A DNA stretch of 64,000 bases, from the NCBI RefSeq assembly GCF_002111585.1, contig NZ_LUTP01000001.1, positions 62,001 through 126,000 of the forward strand, in the 5' to 3' direction. Made by a program: the position numbers and the translations under genes. Shown here in pieces: positions 1 through 8,579 of this stretch. Source of the DNA: Lonsdalea iberica (GTDB lineage Bacteria > Pseudomonadota > Gammaproteobacteria > Enterobacterales > Enterobacteriaceae). The notes beneath the pieces are model-generated. The model was not told the DNA's origin, searched no databases, and saw only the letters and a list, made by a program, of their open reading frames with translations. Within the stretch, counting starts at the first letter, position 1; each line of letters opens with the position of its first letter.

Positions 1-282
1 GACCGCTTCTTCAATAGCTTCGCGTACAGTCTGCTCCAGATTTAACTGGGGTTCCTGTGGCAGATAGCCGATCTTGATGCCGGGCTGCGGGCGAGCCTCG
101 CCTTCAATGTCTTTATCAATTCCGGCCATGATGCGCAGCAGCGTTGATTTACCGGCTCCGTTCAGACCAAGTACGCCGATCTTGGCGCCCGGAAAAAAGC
201 TGAGGGAGATATCTTTCAGAATATGGCGTTTCGGCGGAACAATTTTGCCGACGCGGTGCATGGTATAAACGTATTGAGCCAC
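1..282 (-). CDS. ettA: EttA energy-dependent translational throttle ATPase, N-terminal part (cut by window edge)
   Basis: ABC-F ATPase that binds the ribosomal E site and gates entry into elongation according to the ATP/ADP ratio. Only the first 94 codons are in the window. The reading frame starts at a GTG at 280-282 (VAQYVYTMHRVGKIVPPKRH), matching the family start, and no ATG fits. The Walker A loop GLNGAGKST is visible at about residues 39-47, followed by GYLPQEPQLN. It is transcribed away from slt, as in E. coli. The rest of the protein lies beyond base 1. The identification rests on strong residue similarity recalled from EttA/YjjK. Confidence 0.93.
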   Translation of the reverse strand, partial: MAQYVYTMHRVGKIVPPKRHILKDISLSFFPGAKIGVLGLNGAGKSTLLRIMAGIDKDIEGEARPQPGIKIGYLPQEPQLNLEQTVREAIEEAV

Positions 283-710
283 GTTGCTCTGAGCCTCTCT
301 CTATCAATGTTGGTGCGGCGGCAAACAGTTTCGCCGCACCGTAGGGGAATCGGTCGGATGCGGGCGTAGTACGCTAATCCGGCCAATGAGTTCACTGTGA
401 CGAAGTTTAGCTGTTTTCAGCCGGCGATCCCAGCCGTCGGGCTTATTGGTCGTTTGCTTTGCATAACGGATTCCAATGAGATGCAACGCCAGAGTAAAGT
501 TTCATTGATAACTGGGAACCTGCTCGGAAATGGCATAAATACCGTTAATTTTCCGAGTGATGAATATTCCATGCTGGCGTATCGTTGTCTCACTGGATGT
601 GCCACACTTAACGGGTATGGCAAGCATGACGGCGGTTTGGCAGGCTCATCGGTGCCGGGAAAATGGGCGCCCGTGGGCGGATAAACGATAACGAATGAGG
701 TCAGCGTAGT
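283..710. other. Divergent ettA-slt intergenic region
   Basis: This gap should hold both promoters. The clearest structure is an inverted repeat, GGTGCGGCG at 312-320 and CGCCGCACC at 332-340. It lies about 30 bases ahead of the ettA start, so it would form in the ettA leader RNA. No U-run follows it on either strand, so it is not a standard terminator. Small open frames in the gap have no recognisable product. Confidence 0.5.
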
Positions 711-2639
711 ATGTTCAAAGCGGTCTATTGGCGCTATGCCCTGGTGGCAGTCTCTCTGGCTGGAGTTTCGATTGCCTCACAGGCTGATTCTCTTACCAGT
801 CAACGTGAACGCTATCAGCAGGTGAAAGACGCCTGGGATGCGAACCATATGGATACCGTGGCGCAGTTAATGCCTACTCTGCGGGATTATCCTCTCTACC
901 CTTATCTGGAATATCGTTCTCTGACGCAGGATTTGACGCAACTGACGAGCATTCAGGCGAAACAGTTTATTGCGTCGCATCCCACCCTTCCCCTCACTCA
1001 TAATTTAGAGACCAGCTTCATTAACGAGTTGGCGAGGCGTGAGGACTGGCGGGGACTGCTGGCATTCAGTCCGTCAATGCCCAAGCCGATGGCCGCCCGC
1101 TGCAACTATCTCTATGCCAAGTGGGTCACAGGGCAGCGTCAGGGCTTATGGGAGCAGAACCGAGATATCTGGTTGAATGGTCGCTCGCTGCCTGCGAGCT
1201 GCGACAATTTGCTGACTTCCTGGCAGCAGTCGGGAATTTTGACGCCCTCGGTGGTTCTTGAGCGTATTCTCCTGGCGATGGATGCGGGTAGCAGTAATTT
1301 GGTGGCGCATCTGGTGCGGCAGTTGCCGCCGGACTATCAAACCATCGCCGATGCGTTAAGCGCGCTGCAGCGTGACCCGATGACGCTAGAACACTTCGCC
1401 CGTACCGTCGGGCCGACGGATTTCAGCCGTAAAGTCACGCTGACGGCGTTTACACGCGTTGCCCGTCAGGACCCTGATGAGGCGCGCTCCATGTTGCCCA
1501 TTATCGTGCGTTTACAGGGAATGAGTAGCAGCGAGCGCAGCAAGATGGAAGAGGACGTGGTATGGCGTCTGATGGGGAAAGAGATCTCTGGCGAGCAGGC
1601 GGAATGGCGTGATGCGGTGATTCAACGCAGTCAGTCAACCGCCTTGCTGGAACGTCGCGTGCGAATGGCGTTGGGAGAAGGCGACCAACGTGGGCTGGCA
1701 GTGTGGTTGGCACGCCTGCCTGCCGAGACATTGAAAAAGGACGAGTGGCGATACTGGCGAGCTCGGCTGGCGATCGAAAATGGGCAACGTGCAGAAGGCG
1801 AAGCTCAGCTGCGTGAGCTAATGAAAGCCCGCGGTTTTTATCCCATGATCGCAGCGCAGCAGTTGAAAACCCAATATCCGCTGACGATCAAGGTGGCGGC
1901 CAAACCCGATCGCGCGGTGGAGCAACTTGCTGAAGTCGCGCGTATTCGTGAGCTGATGTACTGGCATATGGATAATCTGGCGCGCTCCGAGTGGTCGGGA
2001 CTGGTGGCGAGTCGTGAGCGGTTACAGCAGCAGGCGCTGGCTCGTTTTTCCTTCGAGCAAGGCTGGTACGATCTTAGCGTTCAGGCCACGATTATCGCCA
2101 AAATGTGGGACAACCTGGAAGAGCGTTTCCCGCTCGCCTGGAATGATGAATTCCGTCGTGCGACGCAGGGCAAAGACATCTCTCAAAGCTATGCGATGGC
2201 GATAGCGCGACAGGAAAGTGCGTGGAATTCTCAGGCGAAATCCGCTGTGGGTGCGTCGGGTTTGATGCAGTTGATGCCTGCGACGGCGCTGCATACCGCC
2301 AAAAAATTCGATGTCGCGAGTTATTCCAACAGTACTCAGCTCATGGATCCTCAGACCAACATCGACCTGGGCACACTCTATTTAGAGTATGTTTACCAGT
2401 CGTTTGGTCAAAACCGCATTCTGGCGTCTGCCGCGTATAATGCTGGGCCGTCTAGGGTCAATGCCTGGCTGAGAAACAGCAATGGGCGTATCGATGCTGT
2501 TGCATTTGTGGAAAGTATCCCGTTTTCGGAAACGCGGAATTACGTCAAAAATGTGCTGGCTTATGACGCGTACTATCGCTATTTCTTAAAACACAACTCG
2601 CCCGTGTTAATGGACAGCGAGATGCAGCGTCGCTATTAG
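711..2639 (+). CDS. slt: Soluble lytic murein transglycosylase Slt70
   Basis: Periplasmic exo-acting lytic transglycosylase that cleaves peptidoglycan glycan strands to 1,6-anhydromuropeptides. The 642-residue product has a signal peptide at residues 1 to about 25 (ending ASQA), a long helical superhelix (U and L domains), and a C-terminal lysozyme-like SLT domain from about residue 480. The catalytic glutamate is E502 in ARQESAWN, followed by the family motifs GASGLMQLMPATA and AAYNAGPSRV. Length is close to the roughly 645 residues of E. coli Slt. It lies upstream of trpR in the same direction, the conserved enterobacterial order. Confidence 0.97.
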   Translation: MFKAVYWRYALVAVSLAGVSIASQADSLTSQRERYQQVKDAWDANHMDTVAQLMPTLRDYPLYPYLEYRSLTQDLTQLTSIQAKQFIASHPTLPLTHNLETSFINELARREDWRGLLAFSPSMPKPMAARCNYLYAKWVTGQRQGLWEQNRDIWLNGRSLPASCDNLLTSWQQSGILTPSVVLERILLAMDAGSSNLVAHLVRQLPPDYQTIADALSALQRDPMTLEHFARTVGPTDFSRKVTLTAFTRVARQDPDEARSMLPIIVRLQGMSSSERSKMEEDVVWRLMGKEISGEQAEWRDAVIQRSQSTALLERRVRMALGEGDQRGLAVWLARLPAETLKKDEWRYWRARLAIENGQRAEGEAQLRELMKARGFYPMIAAQQLKTQYPLTIKVAAKPDRAVEQLAEVARIRELMYWHMDNLARSEWSGLVASRERLQQQALARFSFEQGWYDLSVQATIIAKMWDNLEERFPLAWNDEFRRATQGKDISQSYAMAIARQESAWNSQAKSAVGASGLMQLMPATALHTAKKFDVASYSNSTQLMDPQTNIDLGTLYLEYVYQSFGQNRILASAAYNAGPSRVNAWLRNSNGRIDAVAFVESIPFSETRNYVKNVLAYDAYYRYFLKHNSPVLMDSEMQRRY

Positions 2640-2741
2640 GCCGGCTATGGGCCAGGTCGTCGAAAGGGGCGGCTTTGGCCTGATAACGCATGCAAAGGAG
2701 CTTTTCGAAGTAAATTCGTTTCTTAAAACATGCTATGCTTG

Positions 2742-2761
2742 CGTACTAGTTTATTGGTATG
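2742..2761 (+). promoter_or_regulatory. Probable trpR autoregulatory operator with -10 element
   Basis: The sequence CGTACTAGTTTATTGGTATG contains a full GTACTAGTT half-site of the trp operator consensus and a degenerate second half. A TATGCT -10-like hexamer lies at 2734-2739, directly in front. TrpR is known to repress its own gene, so this is the expected place. The second half-site is weak, so affinity may be modest. Confidence 0.5.
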
Positions 2762-2771
2762 GCGAAAGGCT

Positions 2772-3098
2772 ATGACGACACCATCTCCTCACGATCCCGC
2801 ACTGTCGGAAGAAGACAATGAAAACTGGTCTTATTTCTTGGATCTCTTACAGCAGTCGGTGAAGAACGATCTGGCGTTACCGCTGCTGCAGCTGCTGTTG
2901 ACGGCGGATGAACGTACAGCGCTCGGAACACGGGTGCGTATTATTCAGGAATTGATGCGCGGTGACCTAAGTCAACGAGAGCTGAAAAACGAACTAGGGG
3001 CTGGAATTGCGACCATCACGCGCGGGTCGAACAGTTTGAAAGCTGCGCCGCCCGATTTGAAGAATTGGCTTGAGACGCAGCTTCTGGGAATAAAGTAG
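2772..3098 (+). CDS. trpR: Trp operon repressor TrpR
   Basis: Dimeric helix-turn-helix repressor that binds L-tryptophan and shuts trp, aroH, mtr and its own promoter. The chosen ATG at 2772 gives 108 residues, the usual length. An upstream in-frame ATG at 2730 would add 14 residues that cover the promoter, so I reject it. The core GTRVRI and the recognition region [18 protein letters not shown] (about residues 68-86) are essentially identical to E. coli, while the N-terminal 20 residues diverge as usual. It ends 21 bases before the convergent yjjX. Confidence 0.96.
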   Translation: MTTPSPHDPALSEEDNENWSYFLDLLQQSVKNDLALPLLQLLLTADERTALGTRVRIIQELMRGDLSQRELKNELGAGIATITRGSNSLKAAPPDLKNWLETQLLGIK

Positions 3099-3119
3099 GA
3101 ACGTTCGACGAGATACGGT

Positions 3120-3653
3120 TTACGCCTTGGAAACCGTCTGTTGAAACAGCGTATTTTGAAACGGCACCAAGGCCAGTAATAAGGCCTGATGATAAACGCT
3201 GGCCCGGGTCAGTTTACCGTTGGTGAACACGCCAATCGCGCCGCCTTTTTGTTTCACATTTTCAATACCGCTCAGGCGTGCCATTTCATCGCCCAGCTCT
3301 CGACCTTCACGAATTCCCTGCAGGACCGCTTCAGGGAGCATTAGACTGGCAGAACGGGACTCTCCCCGAATCGTCGCGTTTTCGACAACCATCCAGGCGA
3401 AGGTCATGTTGTCTTCGATGCCTGCCTCAACCCCGACCCAAAAATCGGCCTCGGGACGAACCTGACGGGCCGTCATGACGCGGTTTCTAGCCCCCGTACG
3501 TGTTTCCTGGGAGCCTAGGGGCTGATTTGGCACGCCGCTGTCTACGTCGACTCCCTCGATGCGGCAATTTTCCGCACCAAAAACATCGGCAAATGCTAAA
3601 GTTACGGCGTTGATTTTTGCCGGGTTAGTCGTAGACGCTACAACGTAATACAT
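3120..3653 (-). CDS. yjjX: Inosine/xanthosine triphosphatase YjjX
   Basis: Non-canonical purine NTPase that hydrolyses ITP and XTP to keep deaminated purines out of nucleic acids. The 177-residue product begins [17 protein letters not shown], the typical Ham1-like substrate-entry motif (TxNPxK), and carries [11 protein letters not shown] and [11 protein letters not shown] farther on, as in the YjjX family (PF01931). It is divergent from gpmB, with 51 bases between the starts, and convergent with trpR. E. coli YjjX is about 170 residues, so length is normal. Confidence 0.94.
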   Translation of the reverse strand: MYYVVASTTNPAKINAVTLAFADVFGAENCRIEGVDVDSGVPNQPLGSQETRTGARNRVMTARQVRPEADFWVGVEAGIEDNMTFAWMVVENATIRGESRSASLMLPEAVLQGIREGRELGDEMARLSGIENVKQKGGAIGVFTNGKLTRASVYHQALLLALVPFQNTLFQQTVSKA

Positions 3654-3704
3654 AATGTTCTCTACTCTAGTCGTTAATTTGACGCAGTATAACGGAAAAC
3701 AATC

Positions 3705-4355
3705 ATGTTACAGGTATATCTTGTTCGCCACGGAGAAACCGAATGGAACGTGGCGCGGCGCATCCAGGGTCAATCAGATAGCAAGCTGACGTCGGCGGGG
3801 GAGCAGCAGGCTCGTCGCGTGGCGGAACGGGTGAAACATCTGGGAATTACCCACATCATTGCCAGTGATCTGGGCCGAACGCGCCAGACGGCCGAAATTA
3901 TTTCAGAGGGCTGCGGCGGTTGCCCCATTCTGCTCGAACCCAACCTGCGTGAGCTGAACATGGGGGTTCTGGAAGAGCGTTTGATCGACTCGCTGAATAG
4001 CGAGGAAGAAGGATGGCGCAAGCAGATTGTGGATGGCACACGGGATGGTCGTATTCCTGAAGGGGAGTCGCTCTCCGAATTGGCCGAGCGGACGCACAAG
4101 GTGCTTGAGTTTTGCCTGACTCTGCCCCCCGGTAGTCGTCCTCTGTTGGTGAGCCACGGTATTGCATTGGGCTGTTTGCTCGGGACGCTACTGGGTTTAC
4201 CTGCGTGGGCAGAGCGCCGACTTCGTTTGCGCAATTGTTCGCTGTCCCGTATTGACCACCAACAGAGCCCTTGGCTGGCTTCTGGTTGGGTTGTTGAGAC
4301 GGCCGGCGACGTATCCCATCTGGATGCCCCGGCACTGGACGAACTGCAGCGCTAG
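3705..4355 (+). CDS. gpmB: GpmB-type histidine phosphatase (YtjC)
   Basis: Member of the histidine phosphatase superfamily, historically called phosphoglycerate mutase 2. Later work on the family favours a phosphatase role rather than a glycolytic mutase. The 216-residue product has the phospho-acceptor motif [10 protein letters not shown] with H9, and the second catalytic histidine H151 in VSHGIALG. The stop codon shares its CTAG with the stop of the convergent rob gene, a 4-base overlap. Length matches E. coli (215). Confidence 0.93.
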   Translation: MLQVYLVRHGETEWNVARRIQGQSDSKLTSAGEQQARRVAERVKHLGITHIIASDLGRTRQTAEIISEGCGGCPILLEPNLRELNMGVLEERLIDSLNSEEEGWRKQIVDGTRDGRIPEGESLSELAERTHKVLEFCLTLPPGSRPLLVSHGIALGCLLGTLLGLPAWAERRLRLRNCSLSRIDHQQSPWLASGWVVETAGDVSHLDAPALDELQR

Positions 4356-5221
4356 CGCTGCACCGGGATGAAGTATTCGCAGCAAATTACCGCAGGTGCT
4401 TCATCCGGTCTCACTCCGCCGGACAGCTTGAAACGCTCGATGTCGCATCCTTTGCGCCGGGTCAGCTTAAAGGTTGGCAGGCAGGTGTCATACAGGCTGA
4501 CAATAAAGTTCTGAAGATCATCTTTCGGGCCTTCATAGTCGAACTTCACATACTCGCCGCCCGGCAGGGTGATGGATTCTCCTGGGGCTGTGCCTTCCGG
4601 CACGTTATCGGGCTCCATCGCAGTGGTATAGAGCACTTCATGCTCGTCATCTTTTTCTTTGCTCGGCCGAGAGTGCGCCAACCCATATAACCGGTCTGGA
4701 ATTTGTTTGGCATCGCCGAGATATTGGCGCCAATAGTCTACTCTAAGCTCCATTCGGAAATGGCACAGCTGTTCCAACGTACCGCTGTAAATTTGCGTCA
4801 GGCCTACCAGTTTTAGTTCTGGCAGTGTGATGAACTCAGGCTGGGGCATAGTAAACGCGCCCAGTCGGATTGGGGGCTGAATGCCATGAGTATTCCAGTC
4901 ATCTGAGCGACGGTATGACGCCGGCGTTTGGGAAAATTGTTTCTTAAACGCGCGAGTGAAGGTTTGCTGAGAATCAAAGCGATATTGTAAAGCAATATCC
5001 AGAATGGGCCGGCTTGTCAGGCATAGCGCCACGGCGGCTTTGGTCAGGCGTCGGGCGCGGATATAGGAGCCGATGGCATGGCCCGTAACGTCCTTGAACA
5101 TTCTCTGCAGATGCCATTTCGAATAACCCGCTTTTGCCGCGACTTTATCCAGCGACAAAGGCTGATCCAGGTGACCTTCCAGCCAGTTAAGCAGGTCATG
5201 TATGATACTGGCTTGATCCAT
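4352..5221 (-). CDS. rob: Rob right-origin-binding transcriptional activator
   Basis: AraC/XylS-family regulator of the mar/sox/rob regulon (efflux, acid, superoxide and organic solvent tolerance). The 289 residues equal the E. coli length. The N-terminal DNA-binding part carries two helix-turn-helix segments: KVAAKAGYSKWHLQRMFK at about residues 27-44, and ILDIALQYRFDSQQTFTRAF at about 73-92. The C-terminal part from about residue 120 is the GyrI-like effector-binding domain that distinguishes Rob from MarA and SoxS. It is convergent with gpmB and divergent from creA. Confidence 0.96.
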   Translation of the reverse strand: MDQASIIHDLLNWLEGHLDQPLSLDKVAAKAGYSKWHLQRMFKDVTGHAIGSYIRARRLTKAAVALCLTSRPILDIALQYRFDSQQTFTRAFKKQFSQTPASYRRSDDWNTHGIQPPIRLGAFTMPQPEFITLPELKLVGLTQIYSGTLEQLCHFRMELRVDYWRQYLGDAKQIPDRLYGLAHSRPSKEKDDEHEVLYTTAMEPDNVPEGTAPGESITLPGGEYVKFDYEGPKDDLQNFIVSLYDTCLPTFKLTRRKGCDIERFKLSGGVRPDEAPAVICCEYFIPVQR

Positions 5222-5432
5222 AGCTCGTCCTCATAGAACACTCAGAGCGATAAAGGTTATAAGACGTTGCATGATAGCAACTTTTTTCATCTACGACTGC
5301 CTGGAATTTCAGGTTAAGAATGAAGGGTGCTCGTCGGCAAAGTGACTATTCACAACAGGTGAAGAAAAATAAGTTTTCTTCAGGTCCCTCTACACGCCAT
5401 GAGTGATGGCCACATATCAGGAAAATTGCAGA

Positions 5433-5912
5433 ATGTTTAAAAAGTCATTGTTGAGTCTCGGACTCTTTCTAAGCGTTGCGGTTTCAGCGAGTGCTGAAGA
5501 GGTGGGTTCCGTAGATACGGTATTCAAGCTGTTTGGTCCCGACCATAAAATTGTGGTGGAGGCTTTTGACGACCCGGATGTGACTAACGTCACCTGCTAT
5601 CTGAGCCGGGCGAAAACGGGGGGTATCAAGGGCGGACTGGGACTGGCTGAAGACACGGCTGACGCGGCAATTTCGTGTCAACAGGTGGGACCCATCACGT
5701 TAAGTGAGAAAATCACGAAGAGCAAAGGGAAGGGCAACGTTGTTTTTCAACAGCGCACGTCGTTGATTTTCAAAAAATTACAGGTAGTGAGATTTTATGA
5801 TGAGAAACGCAATGCGTTGATCTATCTGACTTATTCTGACCGCGTTATCGACGGTTCACCCAAAAATGCGCTCAGCGCGGTGCCAATCATGGCGTGGGGA
5901 AAAACGCAATAA
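5433..5912 (+). CDS. creA: CreA family periplasmic protein
   Basis: Conserved exported protein of unknown biochemical role. Unlike E. coli, no creBCD follows. The ATG at 5433 gives 159 residues, with a clean signal peptide ([21 protein letters not shown]) at residues 1-21 and the mature start [11 protein letters not shown] typical of CreA. Two upstream in-frame ATGs (5403 and 5406) would spoil the signal peptide. Conserved core stretches are [16 protein letters not shown] and [13 protein letters not shown]. Convergent with arcA. Confidence 0.92.
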   Translation: MFKKSLLSLGLFLSVAVSASAEEVGSVDTVFKLFGPDHKIVVEAFDDPDVTNVTCYLSRAKTGGIKGGLGLAEDTADAAISCQQVGPITLSEKITKSKGKGNVVFQQRTSLIFKKLQVVRFYDEKRNALIYLTYSDRVIDGSPKNALSAVPIMAWGKTQ

Positions 5913-5926
5913 TGCCGTGGAGAGGG

Positions 5927-5953
5927 GCAGACCGGGGTTTCGTTCCGGTCTGC
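5927..5953. terminator. Hairpin between convergent creA and arcA
   Basis: Perfect 9-bp inverted repeat, GCAGACCGG (5927-5935) and CCGGTCTGC (5945-5953), with a 9-base loop, in the 49-base gap between two convergent stops. There is no long T tract, but position and symmetry suggest a shared terminator. Confidence 0.6.
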
Positions 5954-5961
5954 TCATCTCA

Positions 5962-6678
5962 TTACTCTTCCAGATCGCCACAGAAACGGTAACCTTCGCC
6001 ATGGATGGTGGCGATGATTTCCGGCGTATCGGCGGTGGATTCAAAGTGCTTACGGATGCGGCGGATAGTGACGTCGACCGTACGGTCGTGGGGCTTCAGC
6101 TCGCGGCCGGTCATTTTCTTCAACAGTTCCGCTCGGGACTGGATTTTCCCCGGGTTTTCGCAGAAGTGCAGCATGGCGCGGAATTCGCTGCGCGGCAGCT
6201 TGTATTGCTCACCGTTAGGGCTGATCAGCGAGCGGCTGTTGATGTCCAGCTCCCAGCCGTTGAAGCGATAGCTTTCTACCAGACGGCGTTCTTCCGTGCC
6301 GCCGCCCAGATTCATGGTGCGAGAAAGCAGGTTGCGTGCCCGGATGGTCAGTTCACGCGGGTTAAACGGTTTGGTGATGTAGTCGTCAGCGCCAATTTCC
6401 AGGCCCAGAATCTTGTCGACTTCGTTGTCACGGCCTGTGAGGAACATTAGCGCCACACTGGCTTGCTCACGGAGTTCGCGCGCCAGCAGCAGGCCGTTTT
6501 TACCGGGCAGGTTGATATCCATAATGACGAGGTTGATATCGTTCTCAGACAGGATCTGATGCATTTCAGCACCATCGGTGGCTTCGTGAACGATGTATCC
6601 CTCGGCCTCGAAAATGCTTTTGAGGGTATTGCGAGTGACTAACTCGTCTTCGACGATGAGAATGTGGGGGGTCTGCAT
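5962..6678 (-). CDS. arcA: ArcA aerobic respiration control response regulator
   Basis: OmpR-family response regulator of the ArcAB system. Under low oxygen it represses the TCA cycle and aerobic respiration. The product is exactly 238 residues, as in E. coli. The receiver domain (1 to about 120) contains the acidic pocket E10/D11, the phospho-acceptor D54 in VIMDINLPG and K103-type lysine in DYITKPF. The winged-helix domain (about 135-234) includes the recognition segment [15 protein letters not shown]. The partner kinase gene arcB is not in this window. Confidence 0.98.
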   Translation of the reverse strand: MQTPHILIVEDELVTRNTLKSIFEAEGYIVHEATDGAEMHQILSENDINLVIMDINLPGKNGLLLARELREQASVALMFLTGRDNEVDKILGLEIGADDYITKPFNPRELTIRARNLLSRTMNLGGGTEERRLVESYRFNGWELDINSRSLISPNGEQYKLPRSEFRAMLHFCENPGKIQSRAELLKKMTGRELKPHDRTVDVTIRRIRKHFESTADTPEIIATIHGEGYRFCGDLEE

Positions 6679-7466
6679 GTTTGCTACCTAAAATTGCCAA
6701 CTGATAATTTGAGAAGTACAAAAGTCTGGATTCTTCAGGCGCTCTAGAAATAATGTTCACCGTCTCACGCGCCAACTGACTCAAGTACGTAAATGCGTTT
6801 CGATGCACTTTTACTCACCCGCAAAGTGTTTTGATGGCTGGTGAGTGGAGGCGCTAAACCCGGCCTCAAGTTTTTAAAAGTGGCGCACAGTTTAACCTTA
6901 TTAACAGCAACATAACAGTAAGCACTGATTTCGCCAGCCAGCAAATTTACGGTTCTGTTGACATACATCAAATTTGATTGTAGCACGTTAAAAATTTTGT
7001 GAAAAACGGATATGAAAATGTCAATTGAAGTCACATTTTGGCGGTATATTGAATCGTTTTGGCTCAAAAATTGTGTGGTTTTTCGGGTGACTGAAGATAG
7101 AGAAAGTTCGTAATAGGGTGATACCAATGGTTTTTTATTTCCGATGCTTTATCTCGGGCAATTCGCGGCGTCATCTTTACGGCGGAAATTAACAGGCAAA
7201 CAGCTGTTGCCGCTGTGTTGCAATAATGTTTAATTCCTAATTTTTCCCTCTCTATTCCCTCGCATCTGACGGCTTTTTCGCTGAAAGCACAATTTTCCCT
7301 ACTTTTTATCACGTTTGGCTGACGCCTTTCAGCGGACCGCGAGCCATGCCTTTGTCATTGCCATTCGGCTATCCGTGATAAATTGTCTCTTACCCTCGCG
7401 TTGCTCGCTTTAGCGCGGAAGGGAAAAGCGTTTTGTTTTGGCGATGCAGGATCTCAAGAGGCAGTC
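6679..7466. other. Long arcA leader and arcA-lasT intergenic region (788 bases, no supported gene)
   Basis: E. coli carries the doubtful 46-codon frame yjjY here. The corresponding stretch near 6774-6845 reads CTG ACT CAA GTA CGT AAA TGC. That resembles the yjjY start, but the ATG is replaced by CTG and the frame stops after 22 codons. The motif AACAGCAACATAACAG at 6903-6918 and the FNR box downstream look conserved at DNA level, so I read the region as the arcA promoter and leader rather than a gene. The AT-rich part at 7010-7130 may hold further promoters. Confidence 0.6.
6958..6971 (-). promoter_or_regulatory. FNR box upstream of arcA
   Basis: TTGACATACATCAA matches the FNR consensus TTGAT-N4-ATCAA with one mismatch. 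FNR is known to activate arcA anaerobically in E. coli from a site in the same long upstream region. The site is 280 bases from the arcA start codon, which fits the very long arcA leader. Confidence 0.7.
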
Positions 7467-8168
7467 ATGCAGTTTTATATTATTTTAGTGGCTCCGGCGC
7501 GGGCTGAGAACGTGGGCGCAGCGGCAAGGGCAATGAAGACTATGGGCTTTACCCGGCTGCGTGTTGTTGATAGCCGTGCGCATCTGGAGCCCGCCGCCCG
7601 TTGGGTCGCTCATGGCTCAGGAGACATTCTGGATGGCGTCGAGACTTTCCCCTCGCTTTCGGCGGCGTTAGCTGACGTCGATTTTACCGTCGCCACTACG
7701 GCGCGCAGCCGTGCGCGTTTTCACTATTACTGCACGCCAGCCGAGTTGCAGGGTGTGATGGAAGAGAAGCGAAGCTGGGTTTCTTCTGCTGCGCTGGTGT
7801 TTGGTCGTGAAGACTCCGGGCTGACCAACGAGGAGCTGGCGCTGGCGGATGTCCTGACTGGCGTGCCGATGCAGGCGGACTATCCTTCATTAAACCTAGG
7901 GCAGGCGGTCATGGTGTATTGCCACCAGCTATCGTCGCTGATGAATGTGCAATCGGAGAACGCGCCGATAGCGCAAGCGGGGCAGTTGAACGCGCTGCGT
8001 CAGCGTATGGATCGCTTGCTGGTGGATATCGGGGCGGAACGGGATGCCAAACTCAAGGATTGGCTGCACCAGCGTTTAGGCATGCTCGAACAGCGGGATA
8101 CCGCGATGCTGCATATGCTGCTTCACGACATCGAAAAAGCGCTCCCGAAAGAAAATCAGGGGAAATGA
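7467..8168 (+). CDS. yjtD: TrmJ-family (SpoU) RNA methyltransferase, LasT/YjtD-like
   Basis: SPOUT-class 2'-O-methyltransferase-like protein related to TrmJ; the exact RNA target of the YjtD/LasT branch is not settled. The ATG at 7467 follows an AAGAGG ribosome site and gives 233 residues starting MQFYIILVAPARAENVGA. An upstream ATG at 7383 would add 28 residues not seen in the family. SpoU motifs are visible: RAENVGAAARAMKTMGF (motif 1), LVFGREDSGLTNEE (motif 2) and YPSLNLGQAVMVY (motif 3), which form the knotted AdoMet site. Position between arcA and thrL is conserved in enterobacteria. Confidence 0.93.
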   Translation: MQFYIILVAPARAENVGAAARAMKTMGFTRLRVVDSRAHLEPAARWVAHGSGDILDGVETFPSLSAALADVDFTVATTARSRARFHYYCTPAELQGVMEEKRSWVSSAALVFGREDSGLTNEELALADVLTGVPMQADYPSLNLGQAVMVYCHQLSSLMNVQSENAPIAQAGQLNALRQRMDRLLVDIGAERDAKLKDWLHQRLGMLEQRDTAMLHMLLHDIEKALPKENQGK

Positions 8169-8293
8169 GTTTTTTGAAGTCAAATATAAGACTGGGTTAT
8201 TTTTTATAATTCAATCTGTGGTCGTTGGATATTTTAGTGGTTTATCCGTCTGTCCGGTTGTGTGCGTAGCATGGGCGAAAAATCAGAAATCCA

Positions 8294-8322
8294 TTGACTT
8301 AGCGGTGTGATTGCCCTAACTA
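8294..8322 (+). promoter_or_regulatory. Threonine operon promoter
   Basis: TTGACT (8294-8299) and TAACTA (8317-8322) with a 17-base spacer, 44 bases ahead of the leader peptide start. This is the expected place for the sigma-70 promoter of thrLABC. Confidence 0.65.
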
Positions 8323-8366
8323 ATAGGGCCAGATAAAGTTGATTACGAACGAGATACGACTATTCC

Positions 8367-8438
8367 ATGCGTCCATTTAGCCTGATCACCACGATTATTA
8401 TTACCATCACCGATACGATGTATTGCGGTGCGGGCTGA
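8367..8438 (+). CDS. thrL: thr operon leader peptide ThrL
   Basis: A 23-codon leader ending GAG-stop, too short for routine gene calling. It carries five threonine and five isoleucine codons clustered at codons 7-17 (ITTIIITITDT). Stalling of the ribosome there when Thr-tRNA or Ile-tRNA is scarce prevents formation of the downstream terminator. The E. coli leader is 21 residues with the same Thr/Ile pattern, but the start (MRPFSL) and the MYC before the GAG end differ. The terminator follows 24 bases after the stop. Confidence 0.92.
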   Translation: MRPFSLITTIIITITDTMYCGAG

Positions 8439-8462
8439 CGCGTAAAGAAGAATCCAAAAAGG

Positions 8463-8491
8463 CCCGCACTTCACAGTGCGGGTTTTTTTTT
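8463..8491 (+). terminator. thr operon attenuator (rho-independent)
   Basis: Perfect stem CCCGCACT / AGTGCGGG with loop TCAC, followed by nine T residues. It stands between the leader peptide and thrA. This is the classic amino-acid attenuation terminator. Confidence 0.95.
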
Positions 8492-8579
8492 ATGGCAGGC
8501 GAAATCCTGCCTGCCACAAGCGGCAATCAAGAATGCAGTGAGCGTTTTTGTTGACGGAAATTCAGGAGAACAGATAAAA

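Noticed and set aside
312-340. Intrinsic terminator near ettA
   Set aside because: The stem has no U-run on either strand and stands upstream of both genes.
397-684. Small open frame between ettA and slt
   Set aside because: No ribosome site, no similarity and overlapping equal-length frames on the other strand; likely chance.
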